Numbered from the stretch's first letter, positions 37,201 to 52,200 are shown. The stretch: 64,000 bases of DNA from Carettochelys insculpta (GCF_033958435.1 NC_134138.1:184010798-184074797); one strand, 5' to 3'. Numbers and translations are program-made. The notes: generated by a model from the sequence alone, not told the origin.

Positions 37201-40200
37201 CTGCCTTTTTTGTTTTGATAGTATATAGACTAGCTTGGCTTTCTCTCTGTTACTAACCAAGAGACAGCTATTTCAGAGTGGTGAACATTCCCAAATAAAA
37301 TAAACTGGCCTTCTTTCTTCACACGACAAAACTTCCAAGCATACAATACTTTTTTCCTTGTCTATAGGTTGAAATCTCACATAAGCCCCAGTGGCACAGC
37401 TTGCTATTTAACATCAGACACCTTCTATATAGAAGTTGAGTTGGAGAAAGATGGAAAAGTGATAGATGTAAAATTGGCTCATCTTGGAGAAGCTCCAGTG
37501 GTAAGGACGATCTCACGTGTTTCTACTGGTGATGCACATCCACACATGCCTTCATGTACATAACAAAATGTGTTCCACCCATGGATGGAAATAAAATTAG
37601 AGGAAAAATGGGTGTGAGGGAAAATAGGCGCTTATCTAAGAAAACAGCCCCAAATATTGGGGATGTCCCTATAAAATCTAGTCATCTGGTCACCTTAATC
37701 ACAGAGCCACTGTCTTTTCCTAGTATTTTCATATTAAGATTCTGGCATAACTAAGTATATAATATTTTGATTTCTAGAGGAAATTTTATTCAGTAGAATA
37801 CGGAACAATAATGTTGTCAACAGTAAAATGGTTTAAAGAGGTGCTTCATAAATGGTGCCAGGAATGTCTGATCTTTTTATTTGTTTTTTCTCTAGGTCTG
37901 TGATGATCTAGTGCAGCTTCTAAGGTATAGACTTGCTTAGATTTCCTTGGCTTATTTGAAGGGAATTATCAACTAGTCTTCAGGCCCACTGATGGGGAGG
38001 CCTGTGTGGGGGTGTGTGTGCAAAGGAGGCACTTGCTCCGGCCCAGTTTTTCAAAGGGGCCCAGCACTCTGGCTGAACAAGCTGGAAGGGAGTGAGGACC
38101 TGGGAGGAGGGAGGGGGCATATAGTGCTGCAGTCCCAGAGGCACTAAGAGCCAAATGCCATAGGTCCCATCCCTTCTGCCACTGGCTGTGCCCATTCAGG
38201 GGTATGGAGCTGGGCCCCCAAGTGGCACTCATTGGTGCTGCTAGTCCTCAATCTATTTTGAAAATAATTTATGAAATATCTAAATTAGCATTGTATTTGA
38301 AAGGGAATAGTACAACTGTTTATACATGTCTTAGTATCAGGATGCTACATGTGCTGGAAAGCTTGTGTTTTTGTTTTTTTTTTTAATATTTTTAACTATG
38401 AAACTGGAAAGTATGAAACCCTTCTCTTATCAATGTCCATGTTTAAACATACATAAAATATTTTAAAATTCTGCTTAAATGCTTCCTATTTAAAGGGCTT
38501 TTTTTTCTTAATCATTCTCAGTCTTTTAACTAGAGGGGTAGAAATACAAACACAGCTTAGAAAATGGCTGCAGGCAAATGGTCATAGAGTAAGCCCCCGA
38601 AATTAGTGACTTCAGGTTGCACTTAATTTGTCTTAATGCGAGTTAACCACAACTTTGAAGCCACTCTGCAGCTGTCTACAGACCTGCATCCCCCAGCTGG
38701 GGGAAGCCAGGGAGAAGCTGTGCCTGGCTCCCAGAGTGGCAGGGAGCCAGGACAATAGCCAGCGATGTGCTGACCTGTTTCTCTTCCATGATGGAAAGGG
38801 GATTAAAGGTCCTCACATCCCAAGCAGTGATATTACAAGAGGATTTTACACAATGGATTTAAAATTTCTTACTGCCAAATACTTCTTGACCTGTCTAAAT
38901 ATTTTTTTCCAAAAGCGACCTTCATTTTCATGGCCAGCTGAAAAGTTGCTTAGATCTTGAAAATCAAATCTCTGTCAACAAAATGAATATATTTCAATGA
39001 CTGGTATTTTGCATAAGTTTCTTACTGGAATTAAAAATACAAGGATGGGTAAGAGCTGGAAGATGGGATACCTCTTGACTTTTTATCTGATGACCTGAAT
39101 TATACCTTTGTCGTCTTAAATGTTGTTTGTCTCAGACTTTGAACTGTTTATCATCTCTGATTTCATACATATAGCTAGCTGAGTTCAAAACTTTTTTCCT
39201 CACTCGTCTTTGGTAGGGGTACCTTTATAAAGTGCTTCACAAGTTTTGCTCCCAAGTATAATCTTAAAAGGTGATGTGTAGGTACAATATATAGTAACAA
39301 GGGGCAATGTACCATCATATTAGATTATAATATATTGTTCAATCTATCCCTATCTTAGCTATTCATTACTTCATGATTTTTAAGTGACTAAAGGTGGACC
39401 CTTTTGTAAATGTAATACTATTTTTTTCTATTTTTATAACATCTTACATTTGTGGGTCTCAAACCACTAGTGAAATGAAATTAACAAATGTGCCTATAAA
39501 GTACAGAATTGTTGTTATCCCTATCTTTTAGTTAGGAAAACCTGAGACAGCATCAACACTCATTATGCAGTGATATTCTGAGGCTTAATTGTGTGGTTGG
39601 AGAGAGAATTTGGTCTAGTGGTGAAGTCAGGAGATTCAGAATTATATTGCTGACCCTTAAACTGACTTGTGTATCCTTGGACCAGTTGCTTATCCTCCGT
39701 GTTTCAATTTACTCACCTATAAACTTTAAAAAAAAATCTCTTTAGTGTGAAGAGAGAATCTGGAGATGTTCTGAAGAAAGAACTATCTATGGCTTCATTG
39801 TATTAGGGGAGTGTTAGAGCATGACTAACTGTACTGAAATGTCAAGAAGTGCTGTTTCTAGCTGATAAGTTACATCTCCAGCTGTCAGATACATATAGCA
39901 TGCATGTTCATTACTTAAGGATGCATCATTGAAAGTAATGCCAGATTTAATTACATTGCTTTTTGCGTGACTCAAGACTTCACATTTCCTGATATATTTT
40001 TTAAAAAAATCCGCGTGATAGTGTTGTGAGGTGCCAAATGCCAGGTTTAGGTCACTGTCTCTATGTACTGTGAATATTTCCACCTCACTGTGTAAAGCTG
40101 TATGGTATGTTTCATTCATCATCTTTGGTATTTTAGCTCTGACAATTGTTCTTTGTTGTTAGGATGAAGAATTATGATGCCTTTGGAAAGTGTTTAGAAG

Positions 40201-43200
40201 GCCTTTTAAATCTGTATAAAATTCCAGGAAATAGGTAGTATCTCTTAAATATAATTAGCCTTTATTTGTCAATTATTTAATTTTTAATCATCCATATTTT
40301 CTTTTCTAGTGATATGAAGGCTAAGATATATCTTGCCTTGCAATCTTTGGAAAACGATCTCTATACAATGTCCCTTCTGAACAGGTAATCTTCAATACAT
40401 GGTACCTTTTTGGGTTTTATGTATTTTTTTTCAGTATGAAATTGGTATAAAAGAATTGCTCACAGCTGTAAACAAGGACAGTGGATTTTCTACCAACAGG
40501 AAGCTAGAAATGTTTGCCATGATGTGACCTGCTCTTGGTACAGTCTTTCTAGGGGACCCAGCTTTCTTCCAAGTGGTCCTCTTCAATCCAGCTATAATTA
40601 AGCCAGTCTATGAGTCTATTAACCCTTAGCATCCAGGGCTTATGGTCTTCTTTTGTCTCCCTGTCTGCTGCTTAGAGGTAGCCTGGCATGAACGCCATAA
40701 GCATGCTGCCCCTCTGCTATCCCAGGCCTTTCTTCTTCCCTTGTCCTCTCTCTGCTCTCCATCCTTCAGCCTTCTTTCTATACAGTCATCCCTCGTTAAA
40801 CAAGTACTTAGGAGTACTCGCTTAAACGAGGGATACACTTACCTACCTTAGTTCACTCTGAGTGAACTTCTGCTGCTCGTAGGAGACTTACGCCCCTCCC
40901 TTCGGCTCCGACCCGCCCCCCCCCCCCACTAACCCCGCAGCTCCAACCTGCTGCAGCCTGACCCCCTGCTGGCCCCGCAGCCTGGCACACCACTACTGCC
41001 TGCACTCCCTTCAGCCCCAAACCGCGGCAGCCTGACTCCCTGCCCACCCTGTGGCCAGACCCCACTCGCTGCCTGATGCCCCCTGCAGCCGTAAACCGCA
41101 TCGACCCCACAGCCTGAACCCTCTCCCCTTCCCACCTGTACCCCCTGCGACTCCGCAGCCTGACCCCACGTCTGCCTGTACACCCCGCAACTGGATGCCC
41201 CTGTTGGCCCCGTGGCCAGACCCTGTGGCCACCTGTACCCCCACTGTGACCAGACCCCCCCCCACTGCCGCCAGTACGCCCCCCCGCAGCCCGACACTCC
41301 GATACCCCTGCCGGCCCTGAGGCCAGAACCCGCTGCCACTTGTAACCCCTGCAACCAGACCCTCCAGTGGCCACCTGTACACCCCCCACAGCCTGAGACC
41401 CCAACACTCCTGCAGCCCCGCGGCCAGACCCCCGCTCTTTCGCCTGTAATCCACGCCCACCTGTGGTCCTGAAGCCCGATACCTGTATCCTCTATGGCCT
41501 GACCCCCCCAGCTGCCTGTAAACCCTGGGGCCAGATCCCCGCGTCCCCAAGCCATGGCAGCCAGACCCCCTTATCAGCCCTCAGCCAGATGCCCCCTGCT
41601 GCCTGACCCCTGTGGTCCTGCAGCCTGACCCCCCCCCATCAACCCACCACCACATTTTAACCCTGCCTCCTGCTTACAGCCCCAAACAACCCCCAGCCTT
41701 TAACCCTCCCCAACCCATCTTTCAAAATCAGCACCACCTGCTGCCACTCCTTCCTCGAGTTGGTGATACAGAAGGCAAGCTTGACTGGCAAGTAAGCAAT
41801 AGAGACACCACAATTCTAGCTCCCAGGGGAGCCAGTTCATGTTAGTTAGTGATCATGCCCCCTTACACTGACTGACTAATAAAACAGAGGAACCTGAGGA
41901 TAATGAGACGTACTTGCCATTTCAACCATATACCTTCTGGTTACAATATTGGGCAAGAAATTTGGATAGAAATGCTTATTTTCTGTCCGGAGAAGTAATT
42001 TGCACCAGTCAATGTGGACGTTGACCTTTGTAGTTTCAGAAATGGGATTTACAAAGTCTTTACTGAACCTAGACAGAAGTGAGAAGAGTTTTCCCTGTAA
42101 GCAGGGTTATCAGTCTCCTTCAGTATGCAAATCACTGCATCATTCTTGTGCGCACACAGAAGCAGATCTGTAATGTATCCTAAATCTTTCAGACGATGTC
42201 TATCACAGCATGGGCCTGTCTCTCAACCTCAGGAAAGCCAAGTTGCTCTACCAGCTCTCACCTGAAGTAACTACCCTTTGTACTCCATAAATCATGATTC
42301 GTGGAGAACCCCTGGAAAATGTGGACCAGTTTCCATACCTTGACAGCTACCTCTCCCAAACAGCCAGCACTGACACAGAAATTGATACAGTATATGCTGT
42401 GCAGGCACATCCTTTGGAAGGCTACTCGAACAAGTCTTCAATGGCAGGGTTCTGCATAGTCACTAAGATTTTGGTTTATAAGGCAGTTGTCATCCCTTGC
42501 CTGTACAGAAGTGCAGATCATCCAATCCAAAGGAGTTACCTACTAGTCTTCTCCCAACCAGTCTAAGAATTTATCTATCCATGGCATGAGATAGGAATCA
42601 GATTTTGGAACTGAATTCACTTTTTGAAGTCTACACAGAAATGCAGTAAGTTGACTGGCTCTAGAATCAACACAGTAGGACTCATCCAGTCACCATGGCT
42701 GGTGGATGTAGCCTGTTTGGGGAGGCTAGTCACCAACTCCAACTCTTCTGTACATTCCTGCCCCTCTGCCCCCCACACCCACACTTAGAGAAGCCCTGTC
42801 TCATTATACTCAACAAAAACCAATTTTTTGTCATGCTGGGATACCATAAAATGTCTCCAGGGATGCACATAATAGGGTCATCTGTTTTCTTGAACTTCCC
42901 TACCTTTGTTGTTATCCACTCCTGGACAAACATCATTGGATCACACCCTGAGTCGATGAAGGCCAACATCTTTTGGCCATTGACTTTGACAGTCATGAAT
43001 TTCCCAGAACTATTTTTTTAACATATTCTGTTACATTGTTTGGAGTCACCGAGTTGAGGGAGAAATCACCTGAACACAGAGAGCTGCAATTGCAGGTGTT
43101 CTATTTATTCCACCCCACACTACAAGCTAAAACCCGCCAGAACTGGCTGAGCTAACCCCCTAATACTCTAACTCCGTTACCATGACAACAATCAGCTCTA

Positions 43201-46200
43201 TCACTAAGACAAGCCAATACACAAGATCTATCACTATGACAACCCAGTAAACAACACTCCCCTGTTCATACCTGTCCAAAATGACACCTGGTGTAGGAAC
43301 AGTCGTGAAATGTATGCGTCTGCTGTCCATAGCAGTAACAGGTTGAGTCTCTGTCCTTTGTCTTTTAGCAGCTGGGTTGTCGTCCTTCCAGTTTTCACTT
43401 GGCCTTTGTTCCTGTGTAGATATGGGGTGACAGGCTGGTGGGACTCCTAAAGTCATGGGTCTGCTATCTCAGGAATTCTTACCCATAAACCCTGAGAGGG
43501 CTGCCTGTAACATTTCCTGTCCAGAAATCAGTCAGCTGCTTGTGTTTTCCTGGGATTTATCTAATATGGGCCATACAGTGTCCTCATTAGTCACAAATCT
43601 GTCAGCAAATATCTAGAGCAGTTATTGTAGAATTGATGAGTAAGTTGTTTCAGCCTGTTATGATTTTGCAGCTCCTTATTTAACACTTGTATTGCTCATG
43701 GCTTGAAGTGTGTGTCTCATTTGAGCTCCAGTTTATAGTTCCTTCCACCTTGCCCTTCCAGCAGTCTCTCTGTCATTCCAGTACTTTCATCACCCCCCGA
43801 CCCACCCACACTTTAGAGCCTCAGTGTACAACACAAAACCTGTCAAATTTTAAATATGTAAATAGCCTGGACAAGGGAGCAGAGATGACTTCAGCTGTAG
43901 ATGGAAAGCCAAGCATTAAGGCTGTGAACGATTCCCCTGAGAAGAATAGGCTAGTGTTGAGTTTCTGAAAACTACCATCAAACTGAAAAAACTAAAGCCA
44001 AGGCAATCAAAAGAGAAGAGAGAATGTTTAAAGGAGGCGTGTCGAGCCCGCGGGCCACATGTGGCCCTGGACAGCTAGTAATGCAGCCCCACAAGATCAT
44101 AAACTTTTAACATTATTGTGTGATTTATATACATTAACTATATTATATATTTTATATGTGGCCCAAGACAATTCCTCTTCACTCAGTGCAGCCCAGGCAA
44201 GCCAAAAGGTTGGACACCCATGGTTTAAAGGAATGAAATTTGCATTGTGTAGATTTAAACAGCACTGTCACTCTGGAACAACTGATCACTATGTGTTTTG
44301 TAAAAATGTAGAACACAGGAAGTAAACAGAATTACTGAAGTACTTCATGGAAAAACAGGACACCTTGTGCCAAGAACTGGAGGTAATCTGTTTTTGTTTT
44401 AGATTTAAAAAACAAACCAACAATAGCTTGAGTAACGAGTGTGCCCACTACAGCAAAGATCCTTCAGTACTTAGCTGCATTGTTACCTATGTTTTCATTA
44501 TTTGTACTGAAGTGATGTGCATGATGGGAGTTCTGTATTCCCAGGCAATGTACATTTACAGTAAGGAAAAAGATGCTCTGGCTCCATAGAGCTAGCAATC
44601 TAGTCCAGCAGCTTGATATTGTGCCAGCCTATAAACGGTACTAGTAATTTTCAATGTGGTGATTTTGGGAGTAACTATATTATATTTTAAATGATTTTTC
44701 TTTCTTTCTTTTACTGGACATGACTGTACGGTCCACAAACACCAACCAGGAAAGAGCAGGTTGTCATGCTTGTGCCAGACTAGTTGCTTGCTTAAAAAAA
44801 GGACTAATTTGCCCTGATAACTTTTAGCACCTTGTTCCAGATCATCAGAGATTGTCAGCAGTGGCCTTGGGCTTGGGCACTCAGTGGGATACCCTTCAGA
44901 ATTCAGACATCTTTCACAAAATGTATCCTCAGTGTACATTTTAGTATGCTAAGTTTTTGTCCAGCTCCCTGTGAAAGTCCCATGTGTATTACTGCTTTTT
45001 TTTTCTTCCCAGAGAAAATGAGTAATTTTAAGAAATGCTGTCTATTTGTGTATTTCAGTTGGAAGTTCATGCCACATTCTAACATTTAAGTACTAGTATT
45101 AAGAAGAGAGATTAAAATACTGCTAAATCTTTTGAATTCTAAATATGAGGCTATATAACAACTGATGTGTAATACACCTTTCAAAAGATTAGATTAATTG
45201 ATTCCATACATTTTCTCATTGAAACTTTAGCAGTAAAATATAATTCAACACTACAACGACTTTAAAATTATGCAATATTTTAGGTAGTTTTGTTTTTGTT
45301 TTTTGTATTTGTACCCCGTCCTTTCAAAGATTTTATTTTTTCATTGCCAGGTCAAAATGGATGTTTTGTAGTAAACGACTGTAATTCTTAATTCCATTTC
45401 AGGAACTCCTATGACCATTGAATATTATCTATCTCCCTATCAAGTTCTGGAAGAAGAGCTGAACCCTGGTAAAAGTTAGGTGAACAGTAAAAACTAAAAT
45501 AGCTTATTTTTTGAACTGGACTATTGTTTGTACAACTGTACTGTAATCTGCAAAGATTCAGATGTAGTTAATATGGCAACTGTATAGTGAAATAACTCTT
45601 TTTACAGTACAAGTTCCTTTTTAAGCAGAAGATCACAACATAGAATTGGAAACAATTTAGGGCATAGATTCTACTTCTCTGTAAGAGTTTCACTAAATCC
45701 AAGTTCAGAAGTAAAAAGGTTCCTTGTAAGTGGAACAATAAGAATAGTACTATATCCTTTGGTTCTTCATGATTGGCTCCAAGATGGGAATAAAGTAGCT
45801 TGTAAGCTGTTCTGTTTAGCAGGGTCCAGAGAGATGCACATAATGGCTATGTCTAAACAAGAGGCTTTTCCCAGCAAAACTGAGCTTTTGTTGGGAAAAA
45901 CTGGGGAGCATCTACACAGAAAATGAACCTTGTCTGTCTGTCAGCAGCATTATACCTCTCCCTGTTCAGGTATAACACCTCTCTCGATAGTGTTCTGTTG
46001 ACAAAACAGCCATGTTGATGCTCTGGGGCCCTTTTGTTGACCAACAGGGCTTCCAGTTCCCTGGGCAGCCCTGTTTGCAGAGCTTCCAGTCAGCTGTTCT
46101 GTCTAGAGAGTGCCAGGCAGTCTGGCTGCTCTCTCTGAACAGAAGTTTTTCCAGAAAATCCCTTCCAACAGTCACTTCTGTTGACAGAAGCTGCTCATGT

Positions 46201-49200
46201 AGATATAGCCAGTTTGTGGCAAACAGAGTCCTGTCATGTACTGATTTAGAGCAGGGACACAACTGTTCAGGAAACTGGAGACTTGCCACGTCCATGTTTC
46301 TGATACTAATTAAGATCAGGTTGGTAGCAACCAAAAGTCATTTGGTGACCTGTGTGAAATGGAACTGGTGGTCCTTTGGTCGGATTCTTAGTGAAGAAAT
46401 GTTCATGTCACATAAAAGTTTCAGCTTGAAGGTCAAATTGGCATCTTTGTCAAGCTGAGTTAAGGCAATTTGTAGGTGGGGGATGGAGGTCTTGTATTGT
46501 AGTTGTCTAAGTTATGCCTGCAATATAGATGACTGGAAGACACCAGCCCTTCCAAACTGGCACCTTTCACCAGTACTGTTCATCTACATTTTCATAAGAG
46601 GGGGAAAAATGCAATGACACAAACATGTCTTCTCCTTTCCCTCAGACTCCCAAGTGTGTGGAACAAAAGCGTATGTTACAGTTGGAAGTTCAAACACAAC
46701 ACACAGGCTTCCTATTTCTCCATTAATTGTGGATCCTCAGCCAGTAGACGGGTGAGATTCAAAGGCACTATTGACATTTCTCAATACATAAATGGACTTT
46801 CCAGTCATGGACATTAAATCTTGATATCACCTGTATTGACTCTATTGTCATATAATGGAGATGCAAACCCACTGTTAGACAAGAGAAGCACTATTGTACT
46901 GATGGCATTAGCCCTCTTTGGAGCACTCCGCATAAACTGTTACTCAGTTTTCCCAAAGGAGTCTAAAATTATGTCAAAATTCCTGTCAACAGCATGAATT
47001 TTCCATGCGATCATAGATCTTTAAGACCGGAGTGCACCAATGTGAAAATTTTGTCTGACTTCCTGTACAACACAGACTATAGAACTTTTTTCCAGTAACT
47101 TCTATATCAAGCCCCTAGCTTTATGCTGAAATATGGTATTTTAATTAAGTGCATTATAATTAAATAGTATAATATTTTAAACTGCATGGTCACTCTCAGT
47201 AAAGCACCATTTAATCTGACTGTCGGTAGAGGTAATACAAGGGATAAACTTGAGGGAAAGCTCTCCCGCTCCCTGAAAATGAACCACAGCACACTGGTTT
47301 ACAGCAAGAATCCTGGTACACTGTTCTGCATGTTTTTGTGGCTCACCTTCCATGTTACTCTTTATAGACCTTGCTTCATGATATCTAGTCTGTACTGAAT
47401 TTTCCGGAAGAAGTTTTTTTTTTTTGTTTGAGCTGGGAAGAGTATCCCATGTAATTCATTCTATACCACAAATATGTCTTAATTGTACCATGGACACTAA
47501 GAATCCTTGTCATACCAGCATTGTCTTTTTAACAAGCTTACCTTCTACATGTTTTTTCCTCCAGCAATCCTGCTTTTTTATCACTGGCTGATGAACTCAG
47601 CATGGATTTGTCAGCTTGCTTTTTCTTGACGTTTCATCAGCCTTTTCCTATGTCCTCATTCAGAATTCAGGAGATACAGAAGATTACAGGCATGTTTAAT
47701 TATCTGTAAGATTAAATAGTTGAGTACTCTCATAACTTGTCCTCCCTCATGCTAATTTTGCAAGAAATCTGTCCAGATTTTATCTCCAAATCTGAGGAAG
47801 TGGGTCTGCACCACGAAAGATCAACACCTAATAAATTATTTTGTTAGTCTTTTAAAGTGCTGCCTGACTGCTAGATTGTTTTGCCTTCTTTGTGAAAGAG
47901 TATCCTCTAATCAGTATTCCTATCAGCTCAGGTGTGAGTATCACATTTCTAATGTGAATCATATAAATGTTTCCTGACATTGTGGAAAACAAATGTGCAG
48001 AGGAGCAAATAAAGAAAACACAACATATTGTGGAAGGATAGTTTTGTGGGTAACACACTGGATTGGGACATGAGAAATCAGGATTTAATATGAAGCTATG
48101 ACAGACTTCTTGTGTGATCCTACTCAAGTTTCTGTGCCTCAAGTCAAGTCCCAGTCTGTAAAAGGGAAATACACACACCCATATCTTCTTTATAATCACT
48201 CTGTTTCCAAACATTGAACTAACATTTTCCATGGTTCATAAGTAGTATTTCTGGGTTCATTTGTAATTAATCTAAAATCTTCCTGCCTTTAGGAATTCCA
48301 ATTGATGGACTGAAGCTAGCTTCTCTTCATGCACTGATTGTTCAGTTCACCCTTAATGATGAGTACAAGGAAGATCTGTCCACGAATAATTCTTTTTTCT
48401 TTGTGGTATGTATGTATGTTCTGACTTTTGATATGTGTAACTCCTTTGCCTGCATTTATGTGGTTAAGGAAACACTTTCTGTCTGTCAGTAAGCAATGCT
48501 AACATTCAGGAATCCTGACATAACTGAATGCTCATCAGGGAGTATATTATTCAATTTTTTAACTGACAACATCTTTACTTTTAAATAATTGAAGGCATGT
48601 TAGCACCTTCATAAAGATGATAAAGAAGACATTGTTTTGTGTTATATCAGTTGTATGTAGTGACACTGTTTTTAAAGCATTTAACTTAACTAAATTTGTC
48701 TACCGCTGTCCCTCCAATTCTTAAAAAGCAGAATTTATTAGTGACTAGTCCAAATCTCAGATCCTCTACTATCCTTACTATATCCCAGATACTTCCCAGG
48801 TAGACTTTGTTTTACCGTAGATTGTGTCACTCCAGTTTCAATCTGATTTAAAAATAAAATTCCCTATTGCATAACAGTAAGAGTACTGTACTATTTGCTA
48901 CAGTCTTTATTACAATGAGCAGCAGCGAGAAAACTGTAAAATATTACAGCTATCCCTTTAGCTAATCTGACTAAACATAAATTTAACCTATTACTTTTTG
49001 AAATAAGTGGTCCTTGACCACTTTCCAAGTTCTTAGATTCCCCCTCCCCCATCAAAAATTATTGCCCACCCCGTTTTAAAAACAGTACAGATTTAGTAGT
49101 GGTGCTAGATGTTGTCTGGGGAGCCCTAGTTGGGGAAAGCATCTATTTATCTACAGAGCAATGTCAGGGAAAATTTCTTACCTCATCTGCTAAAATCGGG

Positions 49201-52200
49201 CCTGGGGTCAAATTGGAGAAGACGGCTCTTCCTCTACAGGTAACAAGGTCTTCAAGGCCCTGTAGTTCTTGGTCTCTGCAGTCTGGCTGTTGTCCAGGGC
49301 AATGGTGGGTGAGTGTGGAAACTACACCTAATGCCCGGTGAAATCCTCCTCTTTAGAGGCCACTACCGATGCATTACTTGAACGTAATTTTAATCTCTAT
49401 GTGCAGCGGTGTTGGATAAGTAGTTCTACATCTCATTGGTAAGGGTCTCTGACATCTAGTTTTCTACTAAGTGCTAGTGTTACATTTTCAAGAATGAAGA
49501 CTTATTGTCTGCAAAAAATAAGCTTCATAAGTACTGACCTTTTGGAAACTTACACAGAGTGGGTAGTGTTCTCTCTTGGGCCAAAAGGTCCTATCCCCCA
49601 CAACCCTGTCCAATTGCTCCTTAATATGCACTTTATTAAGTACCCTGCCCTTATCTTAAACTGACAGCTTTCATCTGACCAAAACAGAAACCAAAAGCTT
49701 ATGTCTACACAGCAAATGAAGGTGCGATTGTAGAGTGGCTCACAGTTGTGAAAACCTGGCAAATTTACTTCTGCTGCACCAGTGTTGTGTGATAAAACAG
49801 ATATATCAACAGCTAAGCACTAGACCTCTTTCAAGAGGATAAAAAGAAATGTATAACTAGTAAAGTTTTTCTTTGAGTTCCTACTGTAAAGAAATTTTAG
49901 TTGCAGATACAAGAACTTAGCACTTAATGGACTTCAGCTTGAATTAGCAACCCAAATCAGTGTCAGGTTGTGACATTCCGAGGGCCTCCTGTGTGTTTGT
50001 GCTAAAGTGGACTAAGCTGCCACATCTTCTCTTCTACTGTTACCCATGCTAGTAGGGTTTCCCTATCCTTGCCACAATCACACCTTTTGTTGCACAGAGG
50101 GACTCTAAAATCGCAACATATGACACCTAAATAAATTTCCAAGTACGTTTTGCAATATAAAATCACTTTACCAGTTATTCCAGAGCCCTTACATTAAAGT
50201 GTCATATAGGCTACATCTATGCCACAGGGATCTTTCGAAAGAAGCCCTTCTGGAAGATCTCCGCCGAAAGAACTTCTTTTTGTCCACACACAAAAAAGCA
50301 GATCAAACGAGTGATCTGCTCTTTTGAAAGAATAGGCCAAGTTTTGAAAAATCAGGCTGCATGGGGACTGCCCCTTCGGGGGCTAAAAAGGGCCTGTGTA
50401 ACGTCTACGCACTTTTTCTTTTAAAATAAGTTTTTGAAAGGGGGCAATTGTCCTGAAGTGGGAAAGGAAGAGTAATTTCGAAAGCAGCATTGCATTCTTT
50501 CGATTTTTACTTTTGAAAGAACGCTTTGTGGGTGTGGACATTCCGTGGGATCTTTTGAAAGAGCCCCCCTCTTTCAAAATCTTCCAAAAAGAACTTGCTA
50601 GTGTAGACGCAGCCATAATCTTTTCCCCTTCAAATGAGTCATTAGGTCGGTTTGAACCCACACCCTTTGTATCTGCTCACAAACCTCTTCAACTTCAGCT
50701 AGAGGTGCAAACTGTCAGAAAACTAGTTAGTTGATAGGCGGACTGCCCGAGGTGGTAGATGCACTACATGGTCTGCCAGTGAGTTTCAGGATTATATGTG
50801 AGACGGTATGGAATGTTGGTCATCAGGATTCCTTACTCTGGGAAAAGAGTGGGCAAGAAGAGACTGTACAGCTAAGTGTGTTCCCTCTGAAAGACAGTTT
50901 GGGATTAGGGTCTGTCAGATGAGAGCACACTCTGTTTATGGCTTTGTCTGAAATGGTCAAGCTTCCTAATTTTTTTCAGGAAGAAGGGTGCTTTTGAAAG
51001 GGGGTTTCCTTTCAAAGGAACCCCTTCCATATGGCTGCTTTGGCTTCTGGAAATGGCTCTGCTGGAAGCCAGATCATGCGGGAATATGCATATGAGATAC
51101 TTAAATCTGTGCAACATTTGCTTTTCTGATCAGCCACATTTGCGTGTAGAAGCAGCTTTTGTGTATAGTTGTGTTTATTTCAAAATACCTTATTTCAAAA
51201 TAGGGCTGCACTGTAGATGTAGCCTTGGTGTGAAGCTCAGTGTCAATTATCCTGTTAAAAGGTATTTTGCAAGAGAGGGGCTTGGTCTCAGCTGACTGCT
51301 TTCTGAGTGATATATTCACTGATGCATAGACCGGGATGACAGACTTGACAAATGCTTGTCCTGTAAGACTTCTTGGTGTCAGGTACATTGTAACATTCTG
51401 GTATCAGGATTAACCACTTTGCTTTTTAAAGTTTTCATTCCTCACAAAAATAAGTATTTCTTGGTCAGTCTCTTCCAGATTGCCTGAAGCACAGTTATTT
51501 CATAAGTAAGGGCACAGAGAAATCAGATATAACAGGAGCCCTCATCAGTAAAATTCCATTTACCCATCCAAAGTGCGTGCCTCCTATAATTGAGATTCTT
51601 CGACATCAGGTGGCATATAACACTCTTATTGGCAGCTGTGTCTCTGAGAACACTGCAAACAAAGGTAAATTGTATGCTAGGAAGTGCAGCATGATTTTCT
51701 GTAATAGCCTACCAATCCATTTTATAGTTTTAAGTAGGATGTCACCTTCACAGCAGCTGCATTCTCCAAGTCCACTGCTAGTTACAAATTGTTAGAAATG
51801 ACTGAATTATCAGCACCCTTAATTTTTGTATAGCTCTCTGTATTTAAATATATCTAGTATGACCCAATGTTTAGTTTCCAGAGGCACAAATTGAACTGTA
51901 GAGTTACAATAATTAGATTATGAGATAGCTAGTGTATAATTCACTCAAATGACAGTATGTTTTATATAAATGTATTGCCTTACAGATTGTTCAGAGTTGC
52001 TTTATTTTGAAGTGTCTCCACAAACAGATACCAGCTTTTCTATCTCATTCAAGCATCCTATGGGAGAGAGTTTAGCCTGTGGTAAGTTGGAAAATTCAAC
52101 ATTGTTGTTTCTTTGTACATGCTTACAAATAGCTCTGTTTTATCAGGACATGGATTTCGTTTGTAAATGTGAACTGCATACTGTGAATCTCAAAAATTGG

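Noticed and set aside
40853..41555. Three overlapping minus-strand open frames of 179-208 codons
   Set aside because: They are Gly-rich, cover the same C-rich minisatellite in all reverse frames and have no domain; a composition artefact.
40384..45403. Direct splicing of MED1-like exon 7 to the exon at 45403
   Set aside because: The phases do not match; the exon at 44312-44382 fits both the phase and the homology.
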